Assembly (NCBI GenBank): GCA_036677425.1
Contig: JARFVT010000013.1
Location: forward strand, 248,001-312,000
Length of the DNA stretch: 64,000 nucleotides
Direction of reading: 5' to 3'
From: JARFVT01 sp036677425
Lineage (GTDB): Bacteria; Pseudomonadota; Alphaproteobacteria; UBA8366; Aestuariispiraceae
The position numbers and the translations under genes were made by a program. Below, in pieces: positions 53,871 through 63,118 of this stretch (position 1 is the first letter of the stretch; every line of letters starts with the position of its first letter). The notes beneath the pieces are model-generated. The model saw nothing but the letters and a program-made list of their open reading frames with translations. It had not been told where the DNA came from and searched no databases.

Positions 53871-54191
53871 ATGGATATAAATATCATGGATATAAATATA
53901 TGGGCGGTTGAAATAACCATATTTGGCATGGCAATCGTTACATTTATGACGCGGGTTAGTGGCTATTGGCTTATTTCAAAATTTACCCTGTCGGGCAGGG
54001 TAAAAGTCGCATTAGAAGTTATGCCGGGGGCGGTGTTATTATCGATCGTTGCGCCAACCGCATTAACAAGTGGAATTGCCGAAGCCATTGCAACGGTGGT
54101 TACAATGGCTTTGGCATTGCGTGCGACGTTGCTTGTGGCAATTACGGGTGGGGTTTTATCAGTGGTTTTATTGCGATTTGCCATATCATAA
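53871..54191 (+). CDS. azlD: AzlD-type small exporter subunit
   Basis: 106 residues with three or four hydrophobic segments and TFMTRVSGYWL, LEVMPGAVLLSIVAPT typical of AzlD. The 5' end contains a tandem 15-bp duplication (ATGGATATAAATATC twice), giving two possible starts at 53871 and 53886; the second matches usual family length. Confidence 0.87.
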   Translation: MDINIMDINIWAVEITIFGMAIVTFMTRVSGYWLISKFTLSGRVKVALEVMPGAVLLSIVAPTALTSGIAEAIATVVTMALALRATLLVAITGGVLSVVLLRFAIS

Positions 54192-54256
54192 TTATATTTT
54201 ATTAATTTTTTAATACTACCATTGCATGATTGATAAAAATATATAACTATCCACTT

Positions 54257-55018
54257 ATGATAAGTTTATTATATAATAAATTAAAATGTTATCGGTGTTA
54301 TCCATTGATAATTATGGTTATTTTTATGCCATATTTATCACATGCCGATAAAATTGATATTGTCGCATATAAAATGCCTGTTCTGATGGAAAACCCTAAT
54401 CAAGGTCTATTGGTAAATTTAATTAAATATATCGGCCGTAGGGCCAAAATGCCAATAAATTTAAAATTCACCGAAAATGAAAGAATAGCGCAGGCATTTG
54501 CAGATAATATGGCGATAATAACCATACCTGGGCGCGGCTCAGATTTTTCTGGTTATTACAGCAAATCCATATTCACGCATAAAATATTTGCATTTTACAA
54601 AAAAGGCGACCAACCAATAAATAGCATCTATAACTTAAAAAAACATGATGTGGGCATGAGTTTTAATTATGATGATGATCTTGGTTTTATGGATATATTA
54701 AATCATAATAAAATAGAAATAAGAAGAAGCATAACCATTGCCACCATAATGCGAAATTTATATAAAGGCAGAATTGACGCAGTGATTATGGAGGAATATT
54801 CAGGCCTTAACATAATGAAAAATAAAAACTTTACACCGATTGCATATAAGAAAAAAAGCCCAATCTGGCAAAGAAATATTAAAATAATCTTTCCTAAAAG
54901 CGATATTGGTAAAAAACAATCAATAAAATTTAATGGGGCATTGCAAGCCATACATGAAGACGGTAGTTATAAATCATATTTTAAAAATGCTTATAAACTG
55001 GCAATATATCATAAATAA
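54257..55018 (+). CDS. Periplasmic solute-binding protein-like, orphan
   Basis: 253 residues from the ATG at 54257; a TTG at 54230 is an alternative. A hydrophobic stretch and SHA signal-cleavage-like site (PLIIMVIFMPYLSHA) are followed by a type 3 extracellular solute-binding fold: LLVNLIKYIGRRAKMPINLK, ENERIAQAFADNMAI, VGMSFNYDDD, YKGRIDAVIMEEYSG. No permease or ATPase gene is adjacent, so it may sense or deliver to a distant transporter. Ligand unknown. Confidence 0.65.
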   Translation: MISLLYNKLKCYRCYPLIIMVIFMPYLSHADKIDIVAYKMPVLMENPNQGLLVNLIKYIGRRAKMPINLKFTENERIAQAFADNMAIITIPGRGSDFSGYYSKSIFTHKIFAFYKKGDQPINSIYNLKKHDVGMSFNYDDDLGFMDILNHNKIEIRRSITIATIMRNLYKGRIDAVIMEEYSGLNIMKNKNFTPIAYKKKSPIWQRNIKIIFPKSDIGKKQSIKFNGALQAIHEDGSYKSYFKNAYKLAIYHK

Positions 55019-55116
55019 TTTGGCTATAATAAGATTATTTTTGATTTTATTTGATAATATATATAAAATTAAAATTATTATAATATTAAAATAAAAACTA
55101 TTCCATTGGCTGTTCA

Positions 55117-56574
55117 ATGCAAAATAATATTAAAATAACATCAGTTTTCGAGGTAGAAAAATATTTTCCAGCCATCGATATATTTAAATATTTTGCCAAT
55201 GATGATGGGGCATTATTATTAGATTCTGGCAATAATGATAATAACCATAATGATCAACATAGCCGCTATAGCTATATTGCAATTGATCCATATCGTGTCA
55301 TCACGGCAAAATCTGGCGTTAATATGGTCGATAATAAGCCCGCCAATGGTTCAATATTTGAAATATTACGGAATTTTAGAAGACAAGAGAAAATACCAAC
55401 TATTGCTGGTTTGCCACCATTTCAAGGCGGTATCGCGGGGTTGTTTTCTTATGATCTTGGTTGGCAAATGGAAAAACTACCAGAGTATCAAATAGACGAT
55501 ATGGATTTTCCAGATATGTCGGTTGGTTTCTATGATTTAATATTAGCATTCGATTTAAAGCAAAAAAAATCTTGGATAATTTCAACTGGTTTTCCCATAT
55601 TGGATCAAGAATCAAGGTTAATTCATGCAAATTCACGCTTAGCATGGTTTAAATCTAAATTGGCGAAAGCAAAAAAATATATGCGGCAATCAAATAAAAC
55701 CCCTGCACCATATGTGGGTATTAATTTAAATTGGCGATATAGCGATGATCGAGCGCAATATATAACAAAAACCGATAAAGTTATCGAATATATCCATGCG
55801 GGTGATATTTTTCAGGCAAATTTAAGCCAGCGTTTCAATGCGGAACTACCTATCAATTTTGATAAATATGCTTTTTTTTGTAATTTACAAAAAATTAATC
55901 CTGCACCATTTAGCGGTTATTATAAACAAGATAATATGGTGATTGCTTCTTCCTCGCCAGAGAGATTTTTAAAATTAAATAGTGATGGTAATATAGAAGC
56001 AAGGCCAATAAAAGGTACAAGAGAGCGGGGAATTGATATAAAAAGCGATAAAATATTGGCGGAGCAGCTTATTAATAGTGAAAAAGATCATGCTGAAAAT
56101 ATCATGATTGTTGATTTATTGCGAAATGATTTATCGAAATTAGCCAAGCCACATAGTGTTGATGTGCCGCAAATTTGCAAGCTTGAAAGCTTTGCCTCGG
56201 TTCATCATTTGGTGTCGGTTGTAACGGCGCGATTAAAAGATGGTTTTGATGCGATTGATTTAATAATGGCGGCTTTCCCCGGCGGCTCAATCACGGGCGC
56301 ACCAAAAATTCGGGCGATGGAAATCATTGCCGAACTTGAAAAATATCGCCGTGGGCCATATTGCGGCTCGCTGGGCTTTATCAGTTGTGATGGTGCAATG
56401 GATTTAAGCATTTTAATAAGAACAGTTTGTTTTAATGTTAATCGGGCTTATTTTCATGCGGGCGGTGGTATAGTTGCCGATTCCAATGCTGCGTGTGAAT
56501 ATGACGAAAGTCTGATTAAGGCCAAAGGTATATTCGCGGCTTTCTCTGGTCAAGGGCTAGCGAATAAGTCATGA
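55117..56574 (+). CDS. pabB: Aminodeoxychorismate synthase component I
   Basis: 485 residues. N-terminal domain (about 1-180) carries GGIAGLFSYDLG; the chorismate-binding domain has IEARPIKGTRERG, SEKDHAENIMIVDLLRNDL and FPGGSITGAPKIRAMEII. Converts chorismate to aminodeoxychorismate with ammonia from PabA. The PIKGT motif separates PabB from anthranilate synthase. Its end overlaps pabA by 4 bp (ATGA). Confidence 0.92.
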   Translation: MQNNIKITSVFEVEKYFPAIDIFKYFANDDGALLLDSGNNDNNHNDQHSRYSYIAIDPYRVITAKSGVNMVDNKPANGSIFEILRNFRRQEKIPTIAGLPPFQGGIAGLFSYDLGWQMEKLPEYQIDDMDFPDMSVGFYDLILAFDLKQKKSWIISTGFPILDQESRLIHANSRLAWFKSKLAKAKKYMRQSNKTPAPYVGINLNWRYSDDRAQYITKTDKVIEYIHAGDIFQANLSQRFNAELPINFDKYAFFCNLQKINPAPFSGYYKQDNMVIASSSPERFLKLNSDGNIEARPIKGTRERGIDIKSDKILAEQLINSEKDHAENIMIVDLLRNDLSKLAKPHSVDVPQICKLESFASVHHLVSVVTARLKDGFDAIDLIMAAFPGGSITGAPKIRAMEIIAELEKYRRGPYCGSLGFISCDGAMDLSILIRTVCFNVNRAYFHAGGGIVADSNAACEYDESLIKAKGIFAAFSGQGLANKS

Positions 56575-57143
56575 TATTATTAATCGATAATTATGATAGC
56601 TTTGTTTATAATTTAGCGCGCTATATTGAAGAATTAGGCCATGAAATTTATGTTATTAGAAATGATGCTAAGCCATTATCATATATTAAAAATTTAAAAC
56701 CAGATGCGATAATAATATCACCAGGGCCATGCAGCCCTAATCAGGCGGGTATTAGCTTGGATTTAATCAAAAAATTTGCAAAAACTATACCGATGCTTGG
56801 CGTATGCCTTGGACATCAAGCCATCGGTCAGGTCTTTGGCGGTAAAATAATTCGTGCCGATAGGCCAGTCCATGGTAAAATATCACTGATAAATCATGAT
56901 GGTAAAGGAATTTTTGAAAAACTACCAAGCCCAATGACGGTAGCGCGATATCATTCATTAATCGTTGATATCAGTGATGAAACTACGCCATTGGAAATTC
57001 AAGCAACGAGCGATGAGGGTATAATCATGGCGTTGCGTCATAAGCAATATCCAGTTTTTGGCGTGCAATTCCATCCAGAGGCTATTTTAAGTCAATATGG
57101 TCATCAATTATTGGCAAATTTTTTGAAAATGGCGAATATATGA
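56571..57143 (+). CDS. pabA: Aminodeoxychorismate synthase glutamine amidotransferase
   Basis: 190 residues, class I amidotransferase. C79 in LGVCLGHQAIG, and FGVQFHPEAI supplies His and Glu of the triad. LLIDNYDSFVYNLARYIEEL is typical of PabA/TrpG; the operon with pabB and pabC makes it PabA, though dual use with TrpE is possible. Confidence 0.92.
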   Translation: MILLIDNYDSFVYNLARYIEELGHEIYVIRNDAKPLSYIKNLKPDAIIISPGPCSPNQAGISLDLIKKFAKTIPMLGVCLGHQAIGQVFGGKIIRADRPVHGKISLINHDGKGIFEKLPSPMTVARYHSLIVDISDETTPLEIQATSDEGIIMALRHKQYPVFGVQFHPEAILSQYGHQLLANFLKMANI

Positions 57144-57907
57144 TGTTATGGCTAAATGGCAAGCTGATTAATAAAGATAAGGCAATAATTTCACCAAGTG
57201 ATCGCGGATTTTTATTGGGTGATGGGTTATTTGAAACTATATTAGTAAAAAATGGCAAGGTGGAATTTTTAGACGCGCATCTTAAGCGTCTATACGCGGG
57301 AATGCAGGACATATATATAAAAGCACCTTATGAAATAGCGCAATTATCGGCGGCAGTGATTGAAATATTAACTGCCAATAGCTTTAAGAATGCATCGATT
57401 CGTATAACCATAACAAGGGGATATGCAGGTGGGGGCGGCGCACGCGGTATCGGCATTAATGATAATCTTAACCCAACGGTAATGATAACTATTGCGCCAT
57501 ATATTCGCGATAATCAAAAACCATTATCGATTATGATAAGCAAATATCGCCGCAATGAAAATTCGCCGCTTTGCCAGATTAAGGCATTAAATTATCTTGA
57601 TAATATCATGGCGCGAAATCAGGCGGTAATGGCAGGGTTTGACGATGCCATAATGTTAAATTCCAAGGGAAATATTTGTTGCGCCACGGTGGCAAATATT
57701 TTTATAAATATTGATGGGCAGTTAATAACACCATCTTTATCAGAGGGCGCATTGCCGGGTGTAATGCGTAAAAATATCATTGATATTACGGAAAATACCA
57801 ATATTCCAGTCAAGCAATCGGCTATAAAGATTGATGATTTATATAAGGCCGATCAAATATTTATTACCAATAGCCTGATTGGTAAACAACAGGTGATATT
57901 GCGATAA
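57140..57907 (+). CDS. pabC: Aminodeoxychorismate lyase
   Basis: 255 residues, PLP class IV fold: SDRGFLLGDGLFETILV, CQIKALNYLDNIMARNQA (PLP Lys), NSKGNICCATVANIF and SLSEGALPGVMR. Releases pyruvate from aminodeoxychorismate to give p-aminobenzoate for folate. ATGA overlap with pabA. Together with folE it places folate genes at two loci in the window. Confidence 0.88.
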   Translation: MMLWLNGKLINKDKAIISPSDRGFLLGDGLFETILVKNGKVEFLDAHLKRLYAGMQDIYIKAPYEIAQLSAAVIEILTANSFKNASIRITITRGYAGGGGARGIGINDNLNPTVMITIAPYIRDNQKPLSIMISKYRRNENSPLCQIKALNYLDNIMARNQAVMAGFDDAIMLNSKGNICCATVANIFINIDGQLITPSLSEGALPGVMRKNIIDITENTNIPVKQSAIKIDDLYKADQIFITNSLIGKQQVILR

Positions 57908-57910
57908 TAT

Positions 57911-59047
57911 TTATATATGCCACTCCGCTTTGACATCATAATCATTTTCGCGTGCCATATATTTATCTTTTAATTTGATGAATTGTTGATTGGGTAAAAG
58001 CTGTTTTAATGCCCAGATCGCCATTGCCCGAACTATCGCTGCGGGGTCATTAATAAGTGAGATTATTTTATTAATAGTAGCAACTGAACTATCACCGCTA
58101 TTACCAGTTGCGATTAAAATATTGCGGATAAATTTATCACGTTTAATGCGTTTCACAGGTGATTTTGAAAATAATGTTCGAAATTCTTGATCATGAAGCA
58201 TTAAAAAACTTGTCAGTTTTTTATTTGTTAAATCATCACGCGGGATGAAATCGGGCATGGTTGTTATTTGTCCAAATTTATTCCATGGGCAAACCGCCAA
58301 GCAATCATCGCAACCATAAATGCGATTGCCAATTGGCTTGCGAAATTCTTCGGCGATATGACCGTTATATTCGATGGTTAAATATGATATGCATCGCCTT
58401 GCATCGATCTTATATGGGGCGATTATCGCCTTGGTTGGGCAAATATCAATACATGCGCTGCAATTACCGCAATTATCAATTTCAACATCGCTTATGGGTA
58501 ATTCTAATGTGGTGAAAATTTCGCCCAAAAACAACCAACTGCCATATTCGCGGCTGACGATATTTGAATGTTTACCTTGCCAGCCGATACTCGTCCGCGC
58601 TGCCAATGCTTTTTCCAACACGGGTGCGGTATCGGTAAATACTTTCAACTGGCAATTGGTTTCTTCAACTAACCATCGGGCGATTTGCTTAAGTCTTTTT
58701 TTGATTAAATCATGATAATCTCTATTCTGGGCATAGGCGGAAATATTGGCTATATCTAGCAAATTATTTTTAAGCATCGGGTCGATTTTGGGACCGTAAT
58801 TCATGCCAAGAATAACCACCGATTTAACATCATCCCATAAGGATATGGGCGATTTACGCCAATCGGCTTTATCTTCCATCCATTGCATTTTGCCATGACG
58901 ATTTTCATCGACCATTTCAAACAAGGCATTTTTATCGCGTTCTGCCATATTAACGCCCGTGAATGCAACCACGTCAAAGCCAGCCGCTTTTGCTTGTTTA
59001 GTAATTTTTTTGGCTAATGCCTCGGGTGTGATTTTATCGCTTATCAT
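57911..59047 (-). CDS. queG: Epoxyqueuosine reductase
   Basis: 378 residues. Two 4Fe-4S motifs are seen: CGNCSACIDICPTKA and CDDCLAVCPWNKF. A cobalamin-binding N-terminal half (GMNYGP, EKALAARTSIGWQGKHSNIV) precedes, and a HEAT-like C-terminus ends it. Reduces epoxyqueuosine to queuosine in tRNA. Downstream of tgt by 3 bp, closing the queuosine block. Confidence 0.93.
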   Translation of the reverse strand: MISDKITPEALAKKITKQAKAAGFDVVAFTGVNMAERDKNALFEMVDENRHGKMQWMEDKADWRKSPISLWDDVKSVVILGMNYGPKIDPMLKNNLLDIANISAYAQNRDYHDLIKKRLKQIARWLVEETNCQLKVFTDTAPVLEKALAARTSIGWQGKHSNIVSREYGSWLFLGEIFTTLELPISDVEIDNCGNCSACIDICPTKAIIAPYKIDARRCISYLTIEYNGHIAEEFRKPIGNRIYGCDDCLAVCPWNKFGQITTMPDFIPRDDLTNKKLTSFLMLHDQEFRTLFSKSPVKRIKRDKFIRNILIATGNSGDSSVATINKIISLINDPAAIVRAMAIWALKQLLPNQQFIKLKDKYMARENDYDVKAEWHI

Positions 59048-59050
59048 ATT

Positions 59051-60181
59051 TTATATCGCTGCTATATCGCCGCCCTCATATTCTAATTTAAATGCGGTTT
59101 GAAAATCACTAAACTTATCATTTTGAATGGCATCGCGCATATTTTGCATAAGAATTTGATAATATTGTAAATTATGCCAAGTAAGCAACATCATGCCCAA
59201 AATTTCACCCGCCTTGACCATATGATGCAGGTAGGCGCGGCTGTAACTTGCGCAGGCTGGACAAGGGCATTGATCGTCCAATGGGCGGTTATCGCTCGCA
59301 TGTCTTGCGTTACGTAAATTAACCGTGCCGCGTCTGGTGAATGCTTGGGAATTGCGCCCTGATCTTGTCGGTAAAACACAATCAAACATATCAACGCCGC
59401 GCGCCACTGCGCCAACTAAATCAGGCGGCTTGCCGACCCCCATTAGATAACGTGGTTTGCAATCAACCATCATCGGTGTGGTGAAATCCAATGTTTTAAA
59501 CATTAATTCTTGGCCTTCACCAACCGCAAGCCCGCCAATGGCATAGCCTTCAAAATCCATTTGGTTCAATTTGTCGATTGATATGGCGCGTAAATCTTCG
59601 TGTATGCCGCCTTGAACAATGCCAAATTGACCATATCCTTTGCGGTTTATAAAGGCATCGCGGGACCGCCCTGCCCATCGCATGGAAAGCTGCATCGATT
59701 TTTCTGCCACGTCTTTTTCACATGGAAATGGCGTGCATTCATCAAATGCCATGGTTATTGTTGCGCCAAGCAAATGTTGAATTTTCGTTGATCGCTCTGG
59801 TGTTAACATATGGTAACTACCATCAATATGTGATCTAAAGCGCACGCCTTCTTCGGTTAATTTGCGTAAATCTGTTAGGCTCATCACTTGATAACCACCA
59901 GAATCGGTTAAAATCGGTTTTGACCAATTCATAAATTTATGTAATCCGCCTAAATCGGCTATTCTTTCTGCTGTTGGTCGCAACATTAAATGATAGGTAT
60001 TGCCCAATACTATTTCTGCACCCGTTGCTGCGACCGATTCTGGTAACATCGCCTTTACTGTAGCCGCCGTGCCAACGGGCATGAATGCCGGTGTTTGAAT
60101 AGATCCATGGGCGGTATCGATGCGACCAAGCCTAGCATTAGCATTTTTTTTGATTAGGTTAAATTTAAACTGGCTTGTCAT
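59051..60181 (-). CDS. tgt: Queuine/preQ1 tRNA-ribosyltransferase
   Basis: 376 residues from the ATG at 60181 (MTSQFKFNL); the frame is open another 75 bp inside queA. Asp catalysis in LTDSGGYQVMSL and VLPTRSGRNSQAFT (nucleophile region); zinc site CPCPACASYSRAYLHHM. Swaps G34 for preQ1 in tRNAs with a GUN anticodon. The start overlaps the queA end by 17 bp. Confidence 0.94.
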   Translation of the reverse strand: MTSQFKFNLIKKNANARLGRIDTAHGSIQTPAFMPVGTAATVKAMLPESVAATGAEIVLGNTYHLMLRPTAERIADLGGLHKFMNWSKPILTDSGGYQVMSLTDLRKLTEEGVRFRSHIDGSYHMLTPERSTKIQHLLGATITMAFDECTPFPCEKDVAEKSMQLSMRWAGRSRDAFINRKGYGQFGIVQGGIHEDLRAISIDKLNQMDFEGYAIGGLAVGEGQELMFKTLDFTTPMMVDCKPRYLMGVGKPPDLVGAVARGVDMFDCVLPTRSGRNSQAFTRRGTVNLRNARHASDNRPLDDQCPCPACASYSRAYLHHMVKAGEILGMMLLTWHNLQYYQILMQNMRDAIQNDKFSDFQTAFKLEYEGGDIAAI

Positions 60182-61274
60182 TATTATCTTTTCTTTCACG
60201 GGTCTTGACCCTAAGTAGGCAGCAATCGCCAAAGGAATAAAATCTATAACCAGCATTTATGGCATGTTTATATGCCTGTTGCATGCGCTCCATACCAGAA
60301 AAGGCGCATATTAACATGAATAAAGTTGATTTTGGTAAATGAAAATTGGTCAATAACATATCGACCGCTTTAAATTTATAACCGGGGATTATGAAAATAT
60401 CCGTATCGCCAGAAAATGGCGCGATTATATCGCTATCATCTATCCTATTGTCATCATCAAGTATATTGGCGGCAGTTTCTAATAAACGCAAGCTTGTTGT
60501 GCCAATGGCGATTATTCGTCCGCCCTTGGCATGGGTGTCATTAATGCGCTTGGCTTGGGATTTGGTAATCTTGCCCCATTCATGATGCATTATATGATTA
60601 TCGGTATTATCGACCTTGATTGGTAAAAAACTACCCGCGCCCACATGTAATGTTATTGCCTGAAAATTGATGCCTTTTGCGATTAAATCTTGTTGCATTT
60701 GATCGGTAAAATGTAACCCTGCCGTGGGTGCGGCAACCGCGCCTTCGGTCTTGGCAAACATGGTTTGATAATCTTGGCGGTCTTTATCTTCTTCGACCAT
60801 ATCACCGCCCTTGGTGCGTTTAATATATGGCGGCAATGGCATGATGGCATATTGCCACAGGGCATGACGCAATTTATCCGCCGATAAATTAAATTCAACT
60901 ATAACCTCACCAGTTGGTAATTTATCGGTTATAATTGCATGGAATTTATCATTAATGGTAAATTTATCGCCGATGCGTAATTTTTTTGCAGGCTTGGCAA
61001 ATGCTTGCCAGCTATTATCATTAATGGCCTTATGCAAGGTTATTTCCACCGTAGCAAGCCCGCGCTTGCCGGTTAATCTTGTCGGTATCACCTTGGTATC
61101 ATTACAAATTAATAAATCACCAGCATGTAATATATCGACAAGCTGGCTAACGATGCTATCTTTAACGATTATATCATCTGATAAATCCAACATCCGTGCG
61201 CTATCACGAGGATAGGCAGGATGCTGGGCGATATTATCGCGGGGAAGGTCAAAGTCAAATAAATCAACCTTCAT
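60165..61274 (-). CDS. queA: S-adenosylmethionine:tRNA ribosyltransferase-isomerase
   Basis: 369 residues. MKVDLFDFDLPRDNIAQHPA, TKVIPTRLTGKRG, PTAGLHFTD, LHVGAGSFLPIK and GYRFYSFGDCC are the usual blocks. Transfers the ribosyl part of SAM to preQ1-modified tRNA to form epoxyqueuosine. The C-terminus is extended past FGDCCLL by about 15 residues (RVKTRERKDNNDKPV), coded by a stretch with CGGGTCTTGACCCTAAG that resembles the intergenic repeat at 7095. Confidence 0.94.
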   Translation of the reverse strand: MKVDLFDFDLPRDNIAQHPAYPRDSARMLDLSDDIIVKDSIVSQLVDILHAGDLLICNDTKVIPTRLTGKRGLATVEITLHKAINDNSWQAFAKPAKKLRIGDKFTINDKFHAIITDKLPTGEVIVEFNLSADKLRHALWQYAIMPLPPYIKRTKGGDMVEEDKDRQDYQTMFAKTEGAVAAPTAGLHFTDQMQQDLIAKGINFQAITLHVGAGSFLPIKVDNTDNHIMHHEWGKITKSQAKRINDTHAKGGRIIAIGTTSLRLLETAANILDDDNRIDDSDIIAPFSGDTDIFIIPGYKFKAVDMLLTNFHLPKSTLFMLICAFSGMERMQQAYKHAINAGYRFYSFGDCCLLRVKTRERKDNNDKPV

Positions 61275-61319
61275 ATTTTAACGGCTTTGGTTATTGGATA
61301 TTCATCCATTATATATTAT

Positions 61320-61925
61320 TCATGGCGTGGCTTTTGATGGTTTGGGATAAAATGTAACTAATAATTTAAATGGATAAAGCAGGATTGCGATCATTATTAA
61401 TTTTGCGGTAAAATCGCCCAAGGCCCAATTGACCCATGGCCAGCCAGTCCCTGCAAAAGCGAGGCTGAAAAATATTATTGTATCGATAAATGATGCCGTA
61501 AAACTTGAAATTACTGGGGCTTTCCACCAGCTTGCATTGCGTAATTTATCAAATAAAAATATATCGAGCATTTGTGAAATTAAAAATGCCGTACCAGATG
61601 CCAATGCGATACGTTTATCTGCAAAAATTAATGATAAAATAACGCCCGTTATAAAACCTATATAGACGATTATACGCGCCGATTTTACCCCGTGGATACG
61701 GTTTGTGGCATCGGTTACTAAAAATATAATCGGATAGCTAAACGCGCCCCAAGTTAATATATTGGCAAGATTAATGTTATTTCCAGCGATTAATAACATA
61801 TGATCAACGGGTATTTGGACGAGTATATTAGATAAAAGAATAACGCAAGCCATGGCAATTATGGCAGGTATAAGTTTGGTAATATCAGATATGCTAATAT
61901 TAAAAATAGAAGAAATATATTTCAT
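61320..61925 (-). CDS. Queuosine precursor transporter (YhhQ/VUT family)
   Basis: 201 residues from the ATG at 61925 (AAAGG upstream); the frame extends 20 codons without a site. Six membrane segments. LVTDATNRIHGVKSAR and FLISQMLDIFLFDKLRN are typical of the YhhQ family, which imports 7-cyano-7-deazaguanine or preQ1. Upstream of queA on the same strand, so the organism may salvage precursor; no queC/D/E genes lie in the window. Confidence 0.9.
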   Translation of the reverse strand: MKYISSIFNISISDITKLIPAIIAMACVILLSNILVQIPVDHMLLIAGNNINLANILTWGAFSYPIIFLVTDATNRIHGVKSARIIVYIGFITGVILSLIFADKRIALASGTAFLISQMLDIFLFDKLRNASWWKAPVISSFTASFIDTIIFFSLAFAGTGWPWVNWALGDFTAKLIMIAILLYPFKLLVTFYPKPSKATP

Positions 61926-61962
61926 AATTTTAAACCTTTGTGTTGGGCGAATAGATAAAGAA

Positions 61963-61978
61963 CGGGATAATAGTCCCG
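61963..61978 (-). promoter_or_regulatory. Hairpin in leader of the queuosine transporter gene
   Basis: CGGGA-CTATTA-TCCCG forms a 5-bp stem 38 bases upstream of the start. It may be part of a leader structure, but no preQ1-I, -II or -III riboswitch consensus was recognised. Confidence 0.25.
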
Positions 61979-62094
61979 ACCCCAAAACCGTATTTTTTCA
62001 TACAATTAAAATAATATATGGTCAAGCAGCAATCATCATTGATCATTGGTTTAAAATATTTGACAGCAAGCTTATTAAGGCACATTTAATATTA

Positions 62095-63108
62095 ATGGTT
62101 AAAATTAATAGTAGAATATATGATAAAAAACAGGCAATATTATGTATTGGTGCATTGCATTTTGACCGTTTAGCCCATTGTTTATACCCATATCAGCCAA
62201 AGGCATCAAATCCGGTTAGATATGATATAACGCCGGGTGGTGTGGCGCATAATATTGCGTGCGATATGGCAAAGCTTGGCGGTGATATTGCCATCTTATC
62301 CTTAGTTGGTGGCGATGCGGATGGGGCTGAAATATTAATCAACGCAGCAAAAAGCAATCTTAATATCGACTTGGTAACAAGGGATATGACGCTTAATAGT
62401 GCAAGCTATACGGCAGTATTAGATCATGATGGCGATTTGGCAACTGGACTTTCTGATAGCGAGATTTATACGCATATAACATCAGAATTTTTGAAAAAAA
62501 AGCTTGATAAAATACGGCAATATGGCACATGGGTGATCGATGCAAATTTATCAAAGGATAGCATCGATTTTTTAGTCAATAACAAAGGTGATGCAACGGT
62601 TTTTGCAGCACCCGTATCACCGTCAAAATCGCTACATTTAATTGATGCCCTTAAAAATATCGATATATTCATTGGTAATCAACGCGAAGCCAGCATAATA
62701 ACGGGCTTGCCAGTTGAAAATATTGATCAGGCCATTGTGGCTGGTTTGGCAATTAGTCAGAATAGTCAAATTAAAATGCCAAAAATTACTATTATAACCA
62801 TGGCGGCAGATGGTGCGGTTATAAATAACGATAAGTTAACCGCTCATTTCCCCATTGCACCAACAAATATTGTCGATGCCAATGGGGCTGGTGATGCATT
62901 TTTCGCGGGTTTTTGTTATTATTATAATATCAATAATAATAGAATAAAAAACCCTGACAGTGAAAAAACAATATTGATTGCCGCCATGAAACAGGCAATG
63001 GCAGTAGCCAGCTTGACGGCGGAAGCTTCAGGCACGATTAGGGATGATTTATCACTAGATTTAATAAAGGCAAAGATAAGACAATTGCCCGAATATATAA
63101 TTTATTAA
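62095..63108 (+). CDS. PfkB-family carbohydrate kinase
   Basis: 337 residues from the ATG at 62095 (MVKINSRIYDKK); the frame is open upstream but that part overlaps the divergent transporter gene. Ribokinase fold: GALHFDRLAH, TPGGVAHNIACDMAKLGG, NQREASIITG and VDANGAGDAFFAGF with the catalytic Asp. The pattern is close to pseudouridine kinase or sugar kinases, substrate undetermined. No psuG-like gene is adjacent. Confidence 0.8.
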   Translation: MVKINSRIYDKKQAILCIGALHFDRLAHCLYPYQPKASNPVRYDITPGGVAHNIACDMAKLGGDIAILSLVGGDADGAEILINAAKSNLNIDLVTRDMTLNSASYTAVLDHDGDLATGLSDSEIYTHITSEFLKKKLDKIRQYGTWVIDANLSKDSIDFLVNNKGDATVFAAPVSPSKSLHLIDALKNIDIFIGNQREASIITGLPVENIDQAIVAGLAISQNSQIKMPKITIITMAADGAVINNDKLTAHFPIAPTNIVDANGAGDAFFAGFCYYYNINNNRIKNPDSEKTILIAAMKQAMAVASLTAEASGTIRDDLSLDLIKAKIRQLPEYIIY

Positions 63109-63118
63109 GGCGGTTATT

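Noticed and set aside
61926..62000. preQ1 riboswitch upstream of the queuosine transporter
   Set aside because: The A-rich tail and the loop sequences of preQ1-I and the conserved parts of II/III are absent; only a short hairpin is seen.
61852..62094. Longer N-terminus for the PfkB kinase
   Set aside because: The extra 81 residues overlap the divergent transporter gene and do not resemble the kinase fold, whose start matches the ATG at 62095.
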